NCBI RefSeq assembly: GCF_000826545.1
Contig: NZ_CDME01000008.1
Span: 124,001-188,000 of the forward strand
DNA length: 64,000 nucleotides
Source: Kibdelosporangium sp. MJ126-NF4
GTDB taxonomy: Bacteria > Actinomycetota > Actinomycetes > Mycobacteriales > Pseudonocardiaceae
Direction of reading: 5' to 3'
In this document: piece by piece, positions 25,348 to 34,090 of the stretch
Numbering within the stretch: position 1 is the stretch's first letter
Layout: each line of letters starts with the position of its first letter
Notes under the pieces: model-generated
What the model was told of the DNA's origin: nothing
Database searches by the model: none
Seen by the model: only the letters and a program-made list of their open reading frames with translations
Position numbers and translations under genes: made by a program

Positions 25348-26166
25348 ATGATCGATCACGCCACCTGGATACCGCCCGATATCGACGTCGAACGGGCCAG
25401 CCCTGCCCGCGTTTACGACTATCTGCTCGGCGGGAGCTGGAATTTCGACGTCGACAGAATCATCGCGGCGCAGGCGGTCGACCGGATGCCATGGGTTCGT
25501 GATCTCGCGCGGCACAACCGGCAGTTCCTCGGCCGTGCGGTGCGGTTCTGCGCCACCGAGGGAATTCGGCAGTTTCTTGATCTCGGATCGGGGATGCCGA
25601 CCGCGAAGAGCGTGCACGAGATCGCGGCGGAGACCGCCGAGGACGTGCGCGTGGTCTACGTCGAGCAGGAGCCGGTGGCGGTCGCGCACGGCCGCCTGAT
25701 CCTCTCGGAGCTGCCCGGAGTCGAGATGATCGGCGCGGACATGCGCGACGTCGACAGCGTCCTCGACCACCCGGTCACCTCGGCGCTGCTGGACTTCGAC
25801 CAGCCCATCGCCGTGCTGATGGCCTCGTCCCTGCACTACGTGCTCGACGAGGACGAGGCGAAGCGCACGGTCGACGGCTACATGGCGACGGCCGTGCCGG
25901 GCAGCCACCTCGTGCTCTCGCACATCAGCGACAGCGGCGCGGAGGGCTCCGAGGAGGTCAAAGGCCTGGTGGAGCTGTCGAAGACCACGTCGAGCGCGGG
26001 CGTGGCCCGGTCACGGGACTGGATCGAGGGCTTGCTCGGCGATCTGCGGGTGGCGCATCCTGGGGTGGTCTACACGTCGCAGTGGCGCCCGGAGAAGCAC
26101 CTGCAGCTCGTCCGTGATCTGCCCGCGTACGCCTCGCTGCTCGCGGCGGTGGCCCGCAAACCCTGA
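25348..26166 (+). CDS. SAM-dependent methyltransferase, DUF574 family
   Basis: A 272-residue protein. The opening IPPDIDVERASPARVYDYLLGGSWNF and the SAM-binding motif LDLGSGMPT with YVEQEPVAVAHG are diagnostic of the actinobacterial DUF574 (PF04672) methyltransferases; many copies occur in Streptomyces and Pseudonocardiaceae genomes, often near regulators or P450s. The ATG at 25348 was preferred over GTG 25327, which overlaps the purine-rich ribosome site. The P450 gene follows by 23 bp. Substrate unknown. Confidence 0.88.
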   Translation: MIDHATWIPPDIDVERASPARVYDYLLGGSWNFDVDRIIAAQAVDRMPWVRDLARHNRQFLGRAVRFCATEGIRQFLDLGSGMPTAKSVHEIAAETAEDVRVVYVEQEPVAVAHGRLILSELPGVEMIGADMRDVDSVLDHPVTSALLDFDQPIAVLMASSLHYVLDEDEAKRTVDGYMATAVPGSHLVLSHISDSGAEGSEEVKGLVELSKTTSSAGVARSRDWIEGLLGDLRVAHPGVVYTSQWRPEKHLQLVRDLPAYASLLAAVARKP

Positions 26167-26189
26167 TGGTCCGACGTCGGGGGTGAGTC

Positions 26190-27518
26190 GTGACGGCCGT
26201 GCCAGTCGCCGAAGGCCGTGTGCCGGTACTGGGGCACGCGCTGGCGATTGCCCGTGACCCGATGGGGTTCATCCAGCGACTGCGTGCCTGCGGCGATGTG
26301 GTCGCCTTTTACCTCGGCCCTGTCCGGGTGTACCAGATCAATTCACCCGAGCTGATTCGCCGGGTTCTCGTCACCGACGCGCACCGGTTCGGCAGGGGCC
26401 GGATATTTGCCAAGGCTCGACAATTACTTGGCGACGGGCTCGCGACGTCGGACGAACCGGTGCACATGCGGCAGCGGCGGATCATGCAGCCCGCGTTTCA
26501 CCGTGATCGAATAGCCGAGTACGTCGACATCATGCGGTCGGAGACAGATCATTTCGCCGAATCGTGGCGGGACGGCCAGGTCGTCATGCTCGACCGGCAG
26601 ATCGCCGGGCTGACACTCGCGGTCACCGCGAGAACATTGTTTCGCGCGGATATGGGAACCGCGGCGGTCGCCGAGATCGGCCGTTCACTGGCCCCCGTGC
26701 TCAACGGCGTCACCCGACGCGCAATGGTGCCGTCGGCGTACGAACGAATTCCCACACCCGGCAACCGCCGGTTCGCCGCCGCGCTGCGTCGGCTGACGGC
26801 GAATGTCGACGGCGTGGTCCGGGCCTACCGCGAGTCCGGGACCGACCACGGCGACCTGTTGTCGACGCTGGTCGCCGGGACGATGACGGACGCGGAGGTG
26901 CGCACCCAGGTGATGCACATCCTGATGGCCGGGACCGACACCACCGCGATCACCCTCTCGTGGGCTTTCCACGAACTGGCAACACATCCCGGCGTCCGGC
27001 AGCGTGTGCTCGACGAGGTCGACAGCGTGCTGGGCGGTTCGCCGGTCACCGCGGCCGACCTGCCGAGACTGGCCTATGTGGACAGAGTGCTGGCCGAAAC
27101 GGTCCGCAGGCACACGCCGGTCTGGCTGCTGATGCGCAAGGCGCTGGAGCAGGTGCGGCTCGGTGACGTGACCGTCGAGCCCGGCGCACAGGTGCTGGTC
27201 AGTATGCCCGCGCTGCACCGTGATCCGGCGTTGTTCGACGACCCGCTGCGGTTCGACCCGGACCGCTGGCTCGATCCGCGGGCGGGCGACTGGCCGAGGT
27301 TGGGCGTGCTGCTGCCGTTCGGCGCGGGCCGTCACCGGTGCATCGGGGAGTCCTTCGCCAACGTCGAACTGGCCACCGCGCTGGTCACCGTCAGTCAGAA
27401 CTGGCTGCTGAGCTCGGCGCCCGGCCACCGGGTGCGGGAGGTGGCCAGGGCTTTCCTGCGACCGGACGCACTGCCGATGACCGTATATCGGCGAAATGGG
27501 GAAAATCTGGTGAATTAA
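26190..27518 (+). CDS. Cytochrome P450
   Basis: A 442-residue P450. The I-helix oxygen motif is MAGTDTTAI, the K-helix ExxR is AETVRR, and the heme-binding loop is PFGAGRHRCIG with the cysteine ligand. There is no membrane anchor. The pattern resembles the CYP183/pentalenene oxygenase-like branch of bacterial P450s, but no terpene synthase, PKS, NRPS or redox partner is visible in the window. GTG start behind GGGGGTGAG. With the DUF574 methyltransferase it forms a two-gene unit. Confidence 0.93.
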   Translation: MTAVPVAEGRVPVLGHALAIARDPMGFIQRLRACGDVVAFYLGPVRVYQINSPELIRRVLVTDAHRFGRGRIFAKARQLLGDGLATSDEPVHMRQRRIMQPAFHRDRIAEYVDIMRSETDHFAESWRDGQVVMLDRQIAGLTLAVTARTLFRADMGTAAVAEIGRSLAPVLNGVTRRAMVPSAYERIPTPGNRRFAAALRRLTANVDGVVRAYRESGTDHGDLLSTLVAGTMTDAEVRTQVMHILMAGTDTTAITLSWAFHELATHPGVRQRVLDEVDSVLGGSPVTAADLPRLAYVDRVLAETVRRHTPVWLLMRKALEQVRLGDVTVEPGAQVLVSMPALHRDPALFDDPLRFDPDRWLDPRAGDWPRLGVLLPFGAGRHRCIGESFANVELATALVTVSQNWLLSSAPGHRVREVARAFLRPDALPMTVYRRNGENLVN

Positions 27519-27621
27519 CACTGTGTGATATCAGACGATCGGCCCATCCGGTTCGTGGGTTGGCGATTTACCGTCATAACGCCCAACGCGTCCCCTGCAT
27601 CTGCGCGGATGGAGTTCAGTT

Positions 27622-28914
27622 ATGCGGTTTCCGGAACGGCTGACCGGATTGGCCCTGCTGGCCGCCGGTGTCGTCGCGATCATGTCGAGTCCTGCCTCGG
27701 CGCACGACCCCAACTCACCCGAAGGCCGTGCGGCCCATGCGAAGTTCGCCGCCGACCTGGAGCCGCCGGACCGTTCGCCCGCTGTGGCCGGTGCCGCGGC
27801 GGTGGCCTGCACGAACGGCATGGCCAGTCAGTACCCCTGCAAGAACGTCGACCTGCTCTCGGTGATGCCGCTGTCCACCATCGGCGGCGGTCAGGGCAAC
27901 AGCCTGTGGGGCTGGACGGATTCGCAGACGGGCAAGGAATACGCGATCATGGGCAGGTCCAACGGGGCCTCCTTCGTCGACATCTCCACCCCGACCAGCC
28001 CGAAGTACCTCGGGAACCTGCCGTCCCACAACGGGACCAGCAGCTCGTGGCGTGACATCAAGGTGCACGCCAACCACGCGTTCATCGGCGCGGACAGCAT
28101 CAGCGGTCACGGCATGCAGGTCTTCGACCTGACCAGACTCCGCACGGTCACCACGCCACAGACCTTCACGCCCGACGCGCGGTACACCGGCTTCGGGCCG
28201 TCGCACACGTTGGCCGTGAACAACGACACCGGCTACATCTACGCGGTGGGGTCGAACACGTGCAACGGCGGCGTGCACATGGTCGACGTGCGCAACCCGA
28301 AGAGCCCTGTCAACGCGGGATGCGTCAGCAACGACGGGTACGTCCACGAGAACCAGTGCGTCACCTACCGCGGCCCGGACACGACCTACCAGGGACGCGA
28401 GATCTGCTTCAACTACAACATCGACACACTGACCCTGGTGGACGTGACGGTGAAGTCCGCCCCGCGCCAGATCGCCCGCAAGGGCTACACGGGCGCGCGC
28501 TACAGCCACCAGGGCTGGCTGACCGATGACCACCAACGCCTGCTGCTCGACGACGAACTCGACTCCGACCTGCCCGGCACCAAGACGTTCATCTGGGACG
28601 TGCGGGACCTGGACAACCCGATCAACACCGGTGTGTACACCTCGCCGACGATCCAAGCGACCGACCACAACCAGTACATCATCGGCAAGCACAGCTACCA
28701 GGCGAGCTACCGCGCCGGACTGCGGATCCTGGACATCACCGGGATCGCGCAGAATCGGCTGAGCGAAGTAGCGTTCTTCGACATCTACCCGGCCAACAAC
28801 AGCTCGGGATTCAACGGCGCGTGGAACGTGCACCCGTTCTACGCCAGTGGAACCGTGGCGATCAGTGGTATCGAACAAGGCCTCGTGCTGGTGAAGCCCA
28901 ACCTCACCAGCTGA
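27622..28914 (+). CDS. Choice-of-anchor B family secreted protein (LVIVD-type beta-propeller)
   Basis: A 430-residue precursor with a signal peptide (LTGLALLAAGVVAIMSSPASA). The mature part repeats blades such as FVDISTPTSPKYLGNL, MVDVRNPKSPVNAG and LVDVTVKSAPRQIA, which are LVIVD-like repeats; the whole matches the choice-of-anchor B (TIGR04312) family. Conserved histidines and aspartates occur in GPSHTLAVN, YSHQGWLTDD and ATDHNQY. No C-terminal sorting signal or membrane anchor is seen despite the family name. GGAG lies 9 nt before ATG. A strong terminator follows. Role unknown. Confidence 0.85.
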   Translation: MRFPERLTGLALLAAGVVAIMSSPASAHDPNSPEGRAAHAKFAADLEPPDRSPAVAGAAAVACTNGMASQYPCKNVDLLSVMPLSTIGGGQGNSLWGWTDSQTGKEYAIMGRSNGASFVDISTPTSPKYLGNLPSHNGTSSSWRDIKVHANHAFIGADSISGHGMQVFDLTRLRTVTTPQTFTPDARYTGFGPSHTLAVNNDTGYIYAVGSNTCNGGVHMVDVRNPKSPVNAGCVSNDGYVHENQCVTYRGPDTTYQGREICFNYNIDTLTLVDVTVKSAPRQIARKGYTGARYSHQGWLTDDHQRLLLDDELDSDLPGTKTFIWDVRDLDNPINTGVYTSPTIQATDHNQYIIGKHSYQASYRAGLRILDITGIAQNRLSEVAFFDIYPANNSSGFNGAWNVHPFYASGTVAISGIEQGLVLVKPNLTS

Positions 28915-28918
28915 CCAG

Positions 28919-28974
28919 CGCCGGTCTGGCGGAGGGGGTCACCCTGCCGGTTCCCTCCGTCAGACCGGCGTTTT
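28919..28974 (+). terminator. Intrinsic terminator after the choice-of-anchor B gene
   Basis: Arms 28919-28936 and 28953-28970 are complementary over 18 bp with one mismatch (CGCCGGTCTGGCGGAGGG against CCCTCCGTCAGACCGGCG), followed by TTTT. The ribosome site of the next gene begins 5 bp later. Confidence 0.9.
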
Positions 28975-28990
28975 CCCCTGGAGGTGTTCG

Positions 28991-29836
28991 TTGCGCGAGA
29001 TCCACTGGGCGACCAGGGTGGGCCTGCTTGCCCTGATCCTGCTGGTCTTCGGCGTCGTCGGCTACGTGGTGACTCGTCCGTCGCCTGCCGCGCACTACAT
29101 GCCACCGCCGGTGGTGCCGCACAGCGACGGCCTGAGCGACAACCAGGACGGCTTCCGGTTCAATCCCGTTGTGACACCGCAGGAACGTGGCGCGGCGATG
29201 CCGATCGCGTTCCAGATCATCGGGCCGTCGGGGAAACCGGAGACGACCTTCCCGGAGAACCAGACCAAGCAACTGCACTTCTTCGTGGTCCGTGACGACA
29301 TGCAGTCGTACCAACACGTGCACCCGGAGTTGCGCGGAGACACCTGGCACACGACAGCGTCGGTGCCCGACGGCGGCGCATACCGGATGTACGCGGAGTT
29401 CATCGGCCGAGACCCGTTGCACCCCATCGTGCTCGGCACGGGTTTCATCATTCCCGGCGACACGACCTTCGTGCCACTCCAGGAACCCGAGGCCCGCGCC
29501 GCGGTGGACGGCTTCACCGTGACCCGCCCGGAAGGAGCGGCCCAGCCACCTGTCGGCAAGCCGTCGACAATCCGCCTGCGGATCGCCGACGCGGCAGGCG
29601 CACCGGTGACGGATCCCGAGGAACATCTGGGCGCCTACGGCCACCTGACCGGATTCAACGCGATCCTGCACTCCGTGACGCACCTGCACCCGTTGCAACG
29701 AGTGGGAACGGCACTGCCGGAAGGAGAGCTGACCTTCCAGGCGAACTTCGCCGAACGCGGCGAGCACAGGCTGTTCCTGGAGTTCCGCGTCGGCGGAACA
29801 GTGCGAACCGCCGCGTTCACGGTCTTCGTGACCTGA
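28991..29836 (+). CDS. Membrane-anchored extracytoplasmic protein with HVHP/HLHP motifs
   Basis: A 281-residue protein anchored by one N-terminal helix (VGLLALILLVFGVVGYVV, about residues 10-27). The outer part has two similar domains, each with a histidine motif: HFFVVRDDMQSYQHVHPEL and, near residue 230, AILHSVTHLHPL. The end (ERGEHRLFLEFRVGGTVRTAAF) is shared with actinobacterial proteins that sit near copper or heavy-metal genes. Metal binding is suggested, not shown. The start is TTG, preceded by a perfect GGAGGTG at the right distance. It is separated from the upstream gene by a terminator. Confidence 0.7.
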   Translation: MREIHWATRVGLLALILLVFGVVGYVVTRPSPAAHYMPPPVVPHSDGLSDNQDGFRFNPVVTPQERGAAMPIAFQIIGPSGKPETTFPENQTKQLHFFVVRDDMQSYQHVHPELRGDTWHTTASVPDGGAYRMYAEFIGRDPLHPIVLGTGFIIPGDTTFVPLQEPEARAAVDGFTVTRPEGAAQPPVGKPSTIRLRIADAAGAPVTDPEEHLGAYGHLTGFNAILHSVTHLHPLQRVGTALPEGELTFQANFAERGEHRLFLEFRVGGTVRTAAFTVFVT

Positions 29837-29842
29837 GGGGCC

Positions 29843-30019
29843 TCAGTGTTTGAGTGAGGTCAGGAAGGTGGTGAACTGCTCGCTGTCGAACGTCAACACG
29901 CCTGTCTCGGGACGCTTGCTGTCACGGACGCGGGTGACTTCGGTGCTGACAGCCAGCTGTACGCATTCGTTGTTCGGCGCGCTGAATGTACTGGTGCGCC
30001 ACTCGGTGTGCCCGTTCAT
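29843..30019 (-). CDS. DUF397 domain protein
   Basis: A 58-residue protein: EWRTSTFSAPNNECVQLAV, VTRVRDSKRPETGVLTF and FTTFLTSLK cover the whole DUF397 domain. DUF397 proteins are small partners of XRE regulators in actinomycetes, sometimes discussed as toxin-antitoxin-like or developmental pairs (bldB/abaA-type loci). The ATG overlaps the stop of the XRE gene by 4 bp (ATGA), so it is translationally coupled to it. Confidence 0.92.
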   Translation of the reverse strand: MNGHTEWRTSTFSAPNNECVQLAVSTEVTRVRDSKRPETGVLTFDSEQFTTFLTSLKH

Positions 30020-30879
30020 CGTCCTCGCTCTAGCAGTTCGGCCTGGTCCCTGATGAGCGCTGCCGACTCGTCGACTGTCAACGCCAAGGACGCATTGGCC
30101 TCGATTGACGCGGCGAACTTGGCGACATCGTCCGCCTTCTCGATCCATTCTCCTCCGCTTGGGTACTCCAGGTACACAGCATCGGGATAGTCAATCTGGG
30201 CGAACCCGAGCCATGTCACCGCACCTGTCATGACCTCGTACTCACCGGCTGCGAACGGGAACACCTTGATCTCGATGTTGGGTCGATGGCCGAGTTCCAG
30301 CAGGTGGCGCAGTTGATCAGCCATGATCGCAGGGCCGCCGACAGTTCGGCGAATGACGGCCTCGTCCAGGAGGACGGTGTAGTCCAACGCGTCAGGCCCG
30401 CGAAGTCTTTCCTTTCGGTGCTCCATCGACGACGCATCCCGCTGCACGTCCTTCGGCGATGCGATGAAGCGACTGGCGACCTGGTACATCGTGGCCCGGT
30501 AGCCCGGTGTCTGAAGTGGACCGGGAACCATCGTCTGCCTGAATGTCCGCGCGGCGCGCGCCTCATCCCATGCTTTCAGGAAGGCGCGGTACTTCGGTGG
30601 CATCGCTGTCGAGTGCTGCAACAGCGCCGCGTCCTGGCGGGCTTCTTCCCACAACTCCTCGGCCTGTTTTCGTTGGTGAGGCGTGGCTCGGTAGAACCCA
30701 AGCAGGGCGGTCAGCCTGGAGTACTCGCACATCGTGTGGCCGGTTTCGATCCGTGACACCGTCGATGCGCTCCTGCGCAGGAGCTTGGCGACTGCCTCAG
30801 GGGTGAGGTCAGCATGCTCCCGCAGTTTGGCCAGAAACACTCCGAGTGCGCGCTTGCGGCGAGTGGGGACGCCTGCCAT
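30016..30879 (-). CDS. XRE family regulator with DUF5753 (Scr1-like) domain
   Basis: A 287-residue regulator. Residues 8-70 form the helix-turn-helix (LAKLREHADLTPEAVAKLLRRSASTVSRIETG region); the remainder is the DUF5753/Scr1 domain, with GPLQTPGYRA, RRTVGGPAIMADQL and the end block ITWLGFAQIDYPDAVYLEY-like sequence. ATG 30879 has AAGGAGG five bases upstream. The gene is paired with DUF397 and diverges from a small cysteine-rich gene, the usual arrangement of this family. Ligand or signal unknown. Confidence 0.92.
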   Translation of the reverse strand: MAGVPTRRKRALGVFLAKLREHADLTPEAVAKLLRRSASTVSRIETGHTMCEYSRLTALLGFYRATPHQRKQAEELWEEARQDAALLQHSTAMPPKYRAFLKAWDEARAARTFRQTMVPGPLQTPGYRATMYQVASRFIASPKDVQRDASSMEHRKERLRGPDALDYTVLLDEAVIRRTVGGPAIMADQLRHLLELGHRPNIEIKVFPFAAGEYEVMTGAVTWLGFAQIDYPDAVYLEYPSGGEWIEKADDVAKFAASIEANASLALTVDESAALIRDQAELLERGR

Positions 30880-31001
30880 CGATCCTCCTTGGTCCGCGAG
30901 GAGCGTCAGCCGATCGTGTGCATTGCATACCGGCTGCACTCCGCGTTACGGTTGGTGAGTATCCATGATCGCACGTGAGCGCTCAAAGGTGGGAGGTGGC
31001 C

Positions 31002-31262
31002 ATGACACACGTGCTCGCAGCGGTGCTGAGGGACGCGATGGTCGTGCGCCTCAACGGCCTGGACACGTTGGCCCGCAAGGTCGACACGCCTGCGGTCGAG
31101 CTGCGGAGTCTGACTGCGGCGATGCGGGAAATCCTCGACCTGCACCGGCCTGACAGCAACGGACGGTGCCGGGGATGCTCAACCGGAAGGCGGCGGCAGT
31201 GTCGTTTTCCTTGCCGCGTATGGCTGATCGCCCATCGTCATCTGCTCACGCCCCCCGAGTGA
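31002..31262 (+). CDS. Small cysteine-rich protein, unrecognised
   Basis: An 86-residue protein starting at the ATG that follows GGGAGGTGG. The N-terminal half is helical (LAAVLRDAMVVRLNGLDTLARKV). The second half carries CRGC, then RRQC and PC, a possible zinc-binding cluster, in the context LHRPDSNGRCRGC. Similar short proteins of the form LHxPDxxGxCxGC stand beside XRE/DUF397 loci in other actinomycetes. No function is known. Confidence 0.6.
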   Translation: MTHVLAAVLRDAMVVRLNGLDTLARKVDTPAVELRSLTAAMREILDLHRPDSNGRCRGCSTGRRRQCRFPCRVWLIAHRHLLTPPE

Positions 31263-31276
31263 CCAAGGAGTGCACC

Positions 31277-31567
31277 ATGACCACCGACCAGCACGACCGC
31301 GTGCGGCGACTCGTCGACGACAACGATCTCAGCGAAGAAGCGGCTGTTCTCGTTGTGGCCAGGACGCCGCGCTTGTTCGCCATCGTCATCGAGCACGACA
31401 ACGGCGACACCCCTGAAGTCATTGGCTGGGGCATGGCCACGGACGAGGACGCGCACATGGTCTCCGCCGACGGCCGCAACTACTACGCCCTGGCCGACGC
31501 CGAGAACGCCCTGAACTACGTCCGCAGCGCACCCGATGTCACACAACACTTCGTGTGGGTCGGCTGA
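31277..31567 (+). CDS. Hypothetical protein, 96 residues
   Basis: Starts at ATG 31277 behind AAGGAG and lies 14 bp after the cysteine-rich gene, probably in one transcript. It is acidic, without membrane segment or signal peptide. Blocks that can be seen are RLVDDNDLSEEAAVLVVA, EVIGWGMATDEDAHMVS and YVRSAPDVTQHFVWVG. I do not recognise a domain. Its stop lies 3 bp from the stop of the convergent PPOX gene. Confidence 0.7.
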   Translation: MTTDQHDRVRRLVDDNDLSEEAAVLVVARTPRLFAIVIEHDNGDTPEVIGWGMATDEDAHMVSADGRNYYALADAENALNYVRSAPDVTQHFVWVG

Positions 31568-31570
31568 GGC

Positions 31571-31990
31571 TCAGCCCTGGTAGCGCTGCACGGTTTCCGG
31601 CTGGATGACGATCCGGACCAGGTCCGCGGCCCGCATCGCGGCGAACTCCTTGGCGCGTGCCGGGTCGTCGAGGTCCCAGTAGCGGGCGGCCAGCCGGTCG
31701 CGCAGGTCCTGTGCTCCGTCGGGCTCCACCGTGGTGCGACCGGCGACCGCCACCCAGTGCTCGCGTTCACCCACCGGGGCCGCGACGACGATCGAGGCAC
31801 GTGGGTCGTCGCGCAGCCGCCGCACTTTGGGCGAGTCCGAGCCCGTGAACAGCTGGATCGTGCCCTCGGCGGTGGCCTCGAACCACACCGGCCTCGGCTG
31901 CGGCGGGACCGGCCCCGCGGCAACGGACAGCAACCCGTGCAGCGGGCGTGCAAGAAACTCGAGATCCTGGCTGGTCAGTAGGGAGCTCAT
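31571..31990 (-). CDS. PPOX-class pyridoxamine 5'-phosphate oxidase family protein
   Basis: A 139-residue flavin/F420-binding split-barrel protein: PRPVWFEATAEGTIQLFTG, SPKVRRLRDDPRASIVVAAPVGE, and WVAVAGRTTVEP are the usual core blocks. In actinobacteria such proteins bind F420, FMN or heme. The start at 31990 fits the short family length; longer upstream extensions have atypical composition. It may be transcribed with the acetyltransferase gene 76 bp upstream on the same strand. Confidence 0.8.
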   Translation of the reverse strand: MSSLLTSQDLEFLARPLHGLLSVAAGPVPPQPRPVWFEATAEGTIQLFTGSDSPKVRRLRDDPRASIVVAAPVGEREHWVAVAGRTTVEPDGAQDLRDRLAARYWDLDDPARAKEFAAMRAADLVRIVIQPETVQRYQG

Positions 31991-32066
31991 GACGCAATTC
32001 GACCACGTCCGACTCGGGCATGCCCATGGACGAGGATCCGGATCGCATGCGTGTCCGTCCGGCGGG

Positions 32067-32588
32067 CTACAGCTCCAGCACCATCCTGCTGTTACCGAGC
32101 GTGTTCGGCTTGACGTACGGCAGGTCGAGGAACTCGGCGACACCCTGGTCGAGCGAGCGGCGCATCTCCTCGTAGACCTCGGGGCTGACCGGTGTTCCCT
32201 CGATCTGGTGGAAACCGTGCCGTTCGAAGAAGCGGACCTCGAAGGTCAACGCGAACAACCTCGACACCCCGAGCTCTTTCGCCGCCGCGATCAGCCGCTC
32301 CAGCAACGCGTGTCCGATGCCGGTGCCGAGCGTCTGCGGCAGCACGGCGATCGTGCGGATCTCGGCGATGTCCTCCCACAGCACGTGCAACGCGCCGCAG
32401 CCGACCAGTTCGCCGTCCTGCTCGGCCACCCAGAACTCCTGGATGTCCTCGTACAGCGTGACCAGCTGTTTGGTCAGCAGGACCTTGCCCGCGTAACGGT
32501 CGATGACCGTCTTCATCGCCCGCACATCCGTGGTGCGGGCCCGTCGCACAACCGTCGTGTCGTTCACGTACCCAACCAAGTTGTTCAT
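32067..32588 (-). CDS. argA: Amino-acid N-acetyltransferase (GNAT), ArgA-like
   Basis: A 173-residue GNAT protein matching the short actinobacterial N-acetylglutamate synthase (M. tuberculosis Rv2747 type): [40 protein letters not shown], and the acetyl-CoA loop [17 protein letters not shown]. It would acetylate glutamate or glutamine as the first step of arginine synthesis. It diverges from rimO. Its position one block before pgsA-clgR-pspA agrees with mycobacterial order, though ftsK, its usual other neighbour, is 16 kb away. Confidence 0.85.
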   Translation of the reverse strand: MNNLVGYVNDTTVVRRARTTDVRAMKTVIDRYAGKVLLTKQLVTLYEDIQEFWVAEQDGELVGCGALHVLWEDIAEIRTIAVLPQTLGTGIGHALLERLIAAAKELGVSRLFALTFEVRFFERHGFHQIEGTPVSPEVYEEMRRSLDQGVAEFLDLPYVKPNTLGNSRMVLEL

Positions 32589-32683
32589 CGAGTCCGCCCA
32601 ATTTATCCCCCGGACCTGTGAACTGCCCCCTCTCCGCGTCGACTTCGCCGCGCATGTGGTCGGAGTCTCCTCACTCGGGCAGT

Positions 32684-32689
32684 TACCCT
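32684..32689 (+). promoter_or_regulatory. -10 box of a leaderless rimO promoter
   Basis: TACCCT, 6 nt before the GTG start at 32696; no Shine-Dalgarno sequence. Confidence 0.5.
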
Positions 32690-32695
32690 GATTCG

Positions 32696-34090
32696 GTGTC
32701 TTCCCCCACTGCGAAGCGTCGCGTCGCCATGCACACCCTCGGTTGCGCCCGTAATGAGGTCGACTCCGAGGAGCTCGCCGGGCGGCTGACCGGCAGCGGC
32801 TGGGAGCTGGCCGAAACGGACGACGCCGACGTGATCGTCGTGAACACGTGTGGCTTCGTCGAACAGGCCAAGAAGGACTCGGTGGACACGCTGCTGGCCG
32901 CCGCCGACACCGGCGCCAAGGTCGTCGCGGTCGGGTGCATGGCCGAGCGGTACGGCAAGGAACTCGCGGACAGCATGCCCGAGGCGTCCGCTGTGCTCGG
33001 CTTCGACGAGTACCCGGAGCTGGCCGAGCGCCTCGACGAGGTGCTGCACGGCAAACAGGTCGAGTCGCACGTGCCGGTCGACCGTCGGACACTGCTGCCG
33101 ATCACGCCGGTGCAGCGCCAGGAGAGCGAGCTCGCCGTCCCCGGCCACGGCTGGGGGCCGCGGGTGATGCGGACCCGGCTCGACGACTCGCCGGTGGCCG
33201 CGCTGAAGATCGCCTCCGGGTGTGACCGCCGGTGCACGTTCTGCGCCATCCCGTCGTTCCGCGGCGCGTTCGTGTCCAGGACGCCGGACGAGATCGTCGC
33301 CGAGGCGATGTGGCTCGGCGAGAACGGCGCCCGCGAGCTGTTCCTGGTCAGCGAGAACTCCACCTCGTACGGCAAGGACCTCGGCCGTGGCATGGACCAC
33401 CTCGACAAGCTGCTGACCCGGCTGGCCGCGGTCGACGGCATCAAGCGCGTGCGCGTGTCCTACCTGCAGCCCGCTGAGACACGCCCAGCCCTGGTGAAGA
33501 CCATCGCGACCACTCCCGGCGTAGCCGACTACTTCGACCTGTCCTTCCAGCACGGCAGCGGCACGGTGCTGCGCCGGATGCGCCGGTTCGGCGACTGCGA
33601 CAGCTTCCTCGCGCTGACCGAGCAGATCCGGGCGCTCGCGCCGAACGCCGGAATCCGGACCAACGTCATCGTCGGCTTCCCCGGCGAGACCGAGGAGGAC
33701 CTCGACGAGCTCGAGCGCTTCCTGGTCGGCGCGCGGATGGACGCCGTCGGCGTGTTCGGCTACTCCGACGAGGAGGGCACCGAGGCGGCGGGCTTCGACG
33801 ACAAGCACGACGTCGACACCGTCGCCGAGCGTGTCTCGCGGATCTCGGCGCTGGTCGAGCAGCTGACCATGCAGCGTGCCGAGGACCGGGTGGGCGACGA
33901 GGTCGTCGTGATGGTCGAACAGGCCGACGACGAAGTGATTGGTCGTGCCGCCCATCAGGCGCCCGAGGTTGACGGCGAATGCGTGATTGAGGGCGGCGAC
34001 GGCCTTGCCGTTGGTGATTTCGTGCGATGCCGAGTCGAGGGTGCCGAAGGTGTTGACCTGATCGTCCGTGCGTTCGAGGTCGTCACATGA
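32696..34090 (+). CDS. rimO: Ribosomal protein S12 methylthiotransferase RimO
   Basis: A 464-residue radical-SAM methylthiotransferase. The N-terminal MTTase domain has [26 protein letters not shown] and VGCMAERYG, whose three cysteines bind the auxiliary iron-sulfur cluster. The radical SAM motif is [13 protein letters not shown]. The C-terminal TRAM domain begins around the [14 protein letters not shown] block. The motif NEVDSEE and overall length place it with RimO rather than MiaB; it would methylthiolate an aspartate of S12. GTG 32696 fits the -10 box. The stop overlaps pgsA by 4 bp. Confidence 0.92.
   Translation: MSSPTAKRRVAMHTLGCARNEVDSEELAGRLTGSGWELAETDDADVIVVNTCGFVEQAKKDSVDTLLAAADTGAKVVAVGCMAERYGKELADSMPEASAVLGFDEYPELAERLDEVLHGKQVESHVPVDRRTLLPITPVQRQESELAVPGHGWGPRVMRTRLDDSPVAALKIASGCDRRCTFCAIPSFRGAFVSRTPDEIVAEAMWLGENGARELFLVSENSTSYGKDLGRGMDHLDKLLTRLAAVDGIKRVRVSYLQPAETRPALVKTIATTPGVADYFDLSFQHGSGTVLRRMRRFGDCDSFLALTEQIRALAPNAGIRTNVIVGFPGETEEDLDELERFLVGARMDAVGVFGYSDEEGTEAAGFDDKHDVDTVAERVSRISALVEQLTMQRAEDRVGDEVVVMVEQADDEVIGRAAHQAPEVDGECVIEGGDGLAVGDFVRCRVEGAEGVDLIVRAFEVVT

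Noticed and set aside
25348..27518. Biosynthetic gene cluster based on methyltransferase plus P450
   Set aside because: No scaffold-making enzyme (terpene synthase, PKS, NRPS, RiPP precursor) or redox partner is visible near the two genes.
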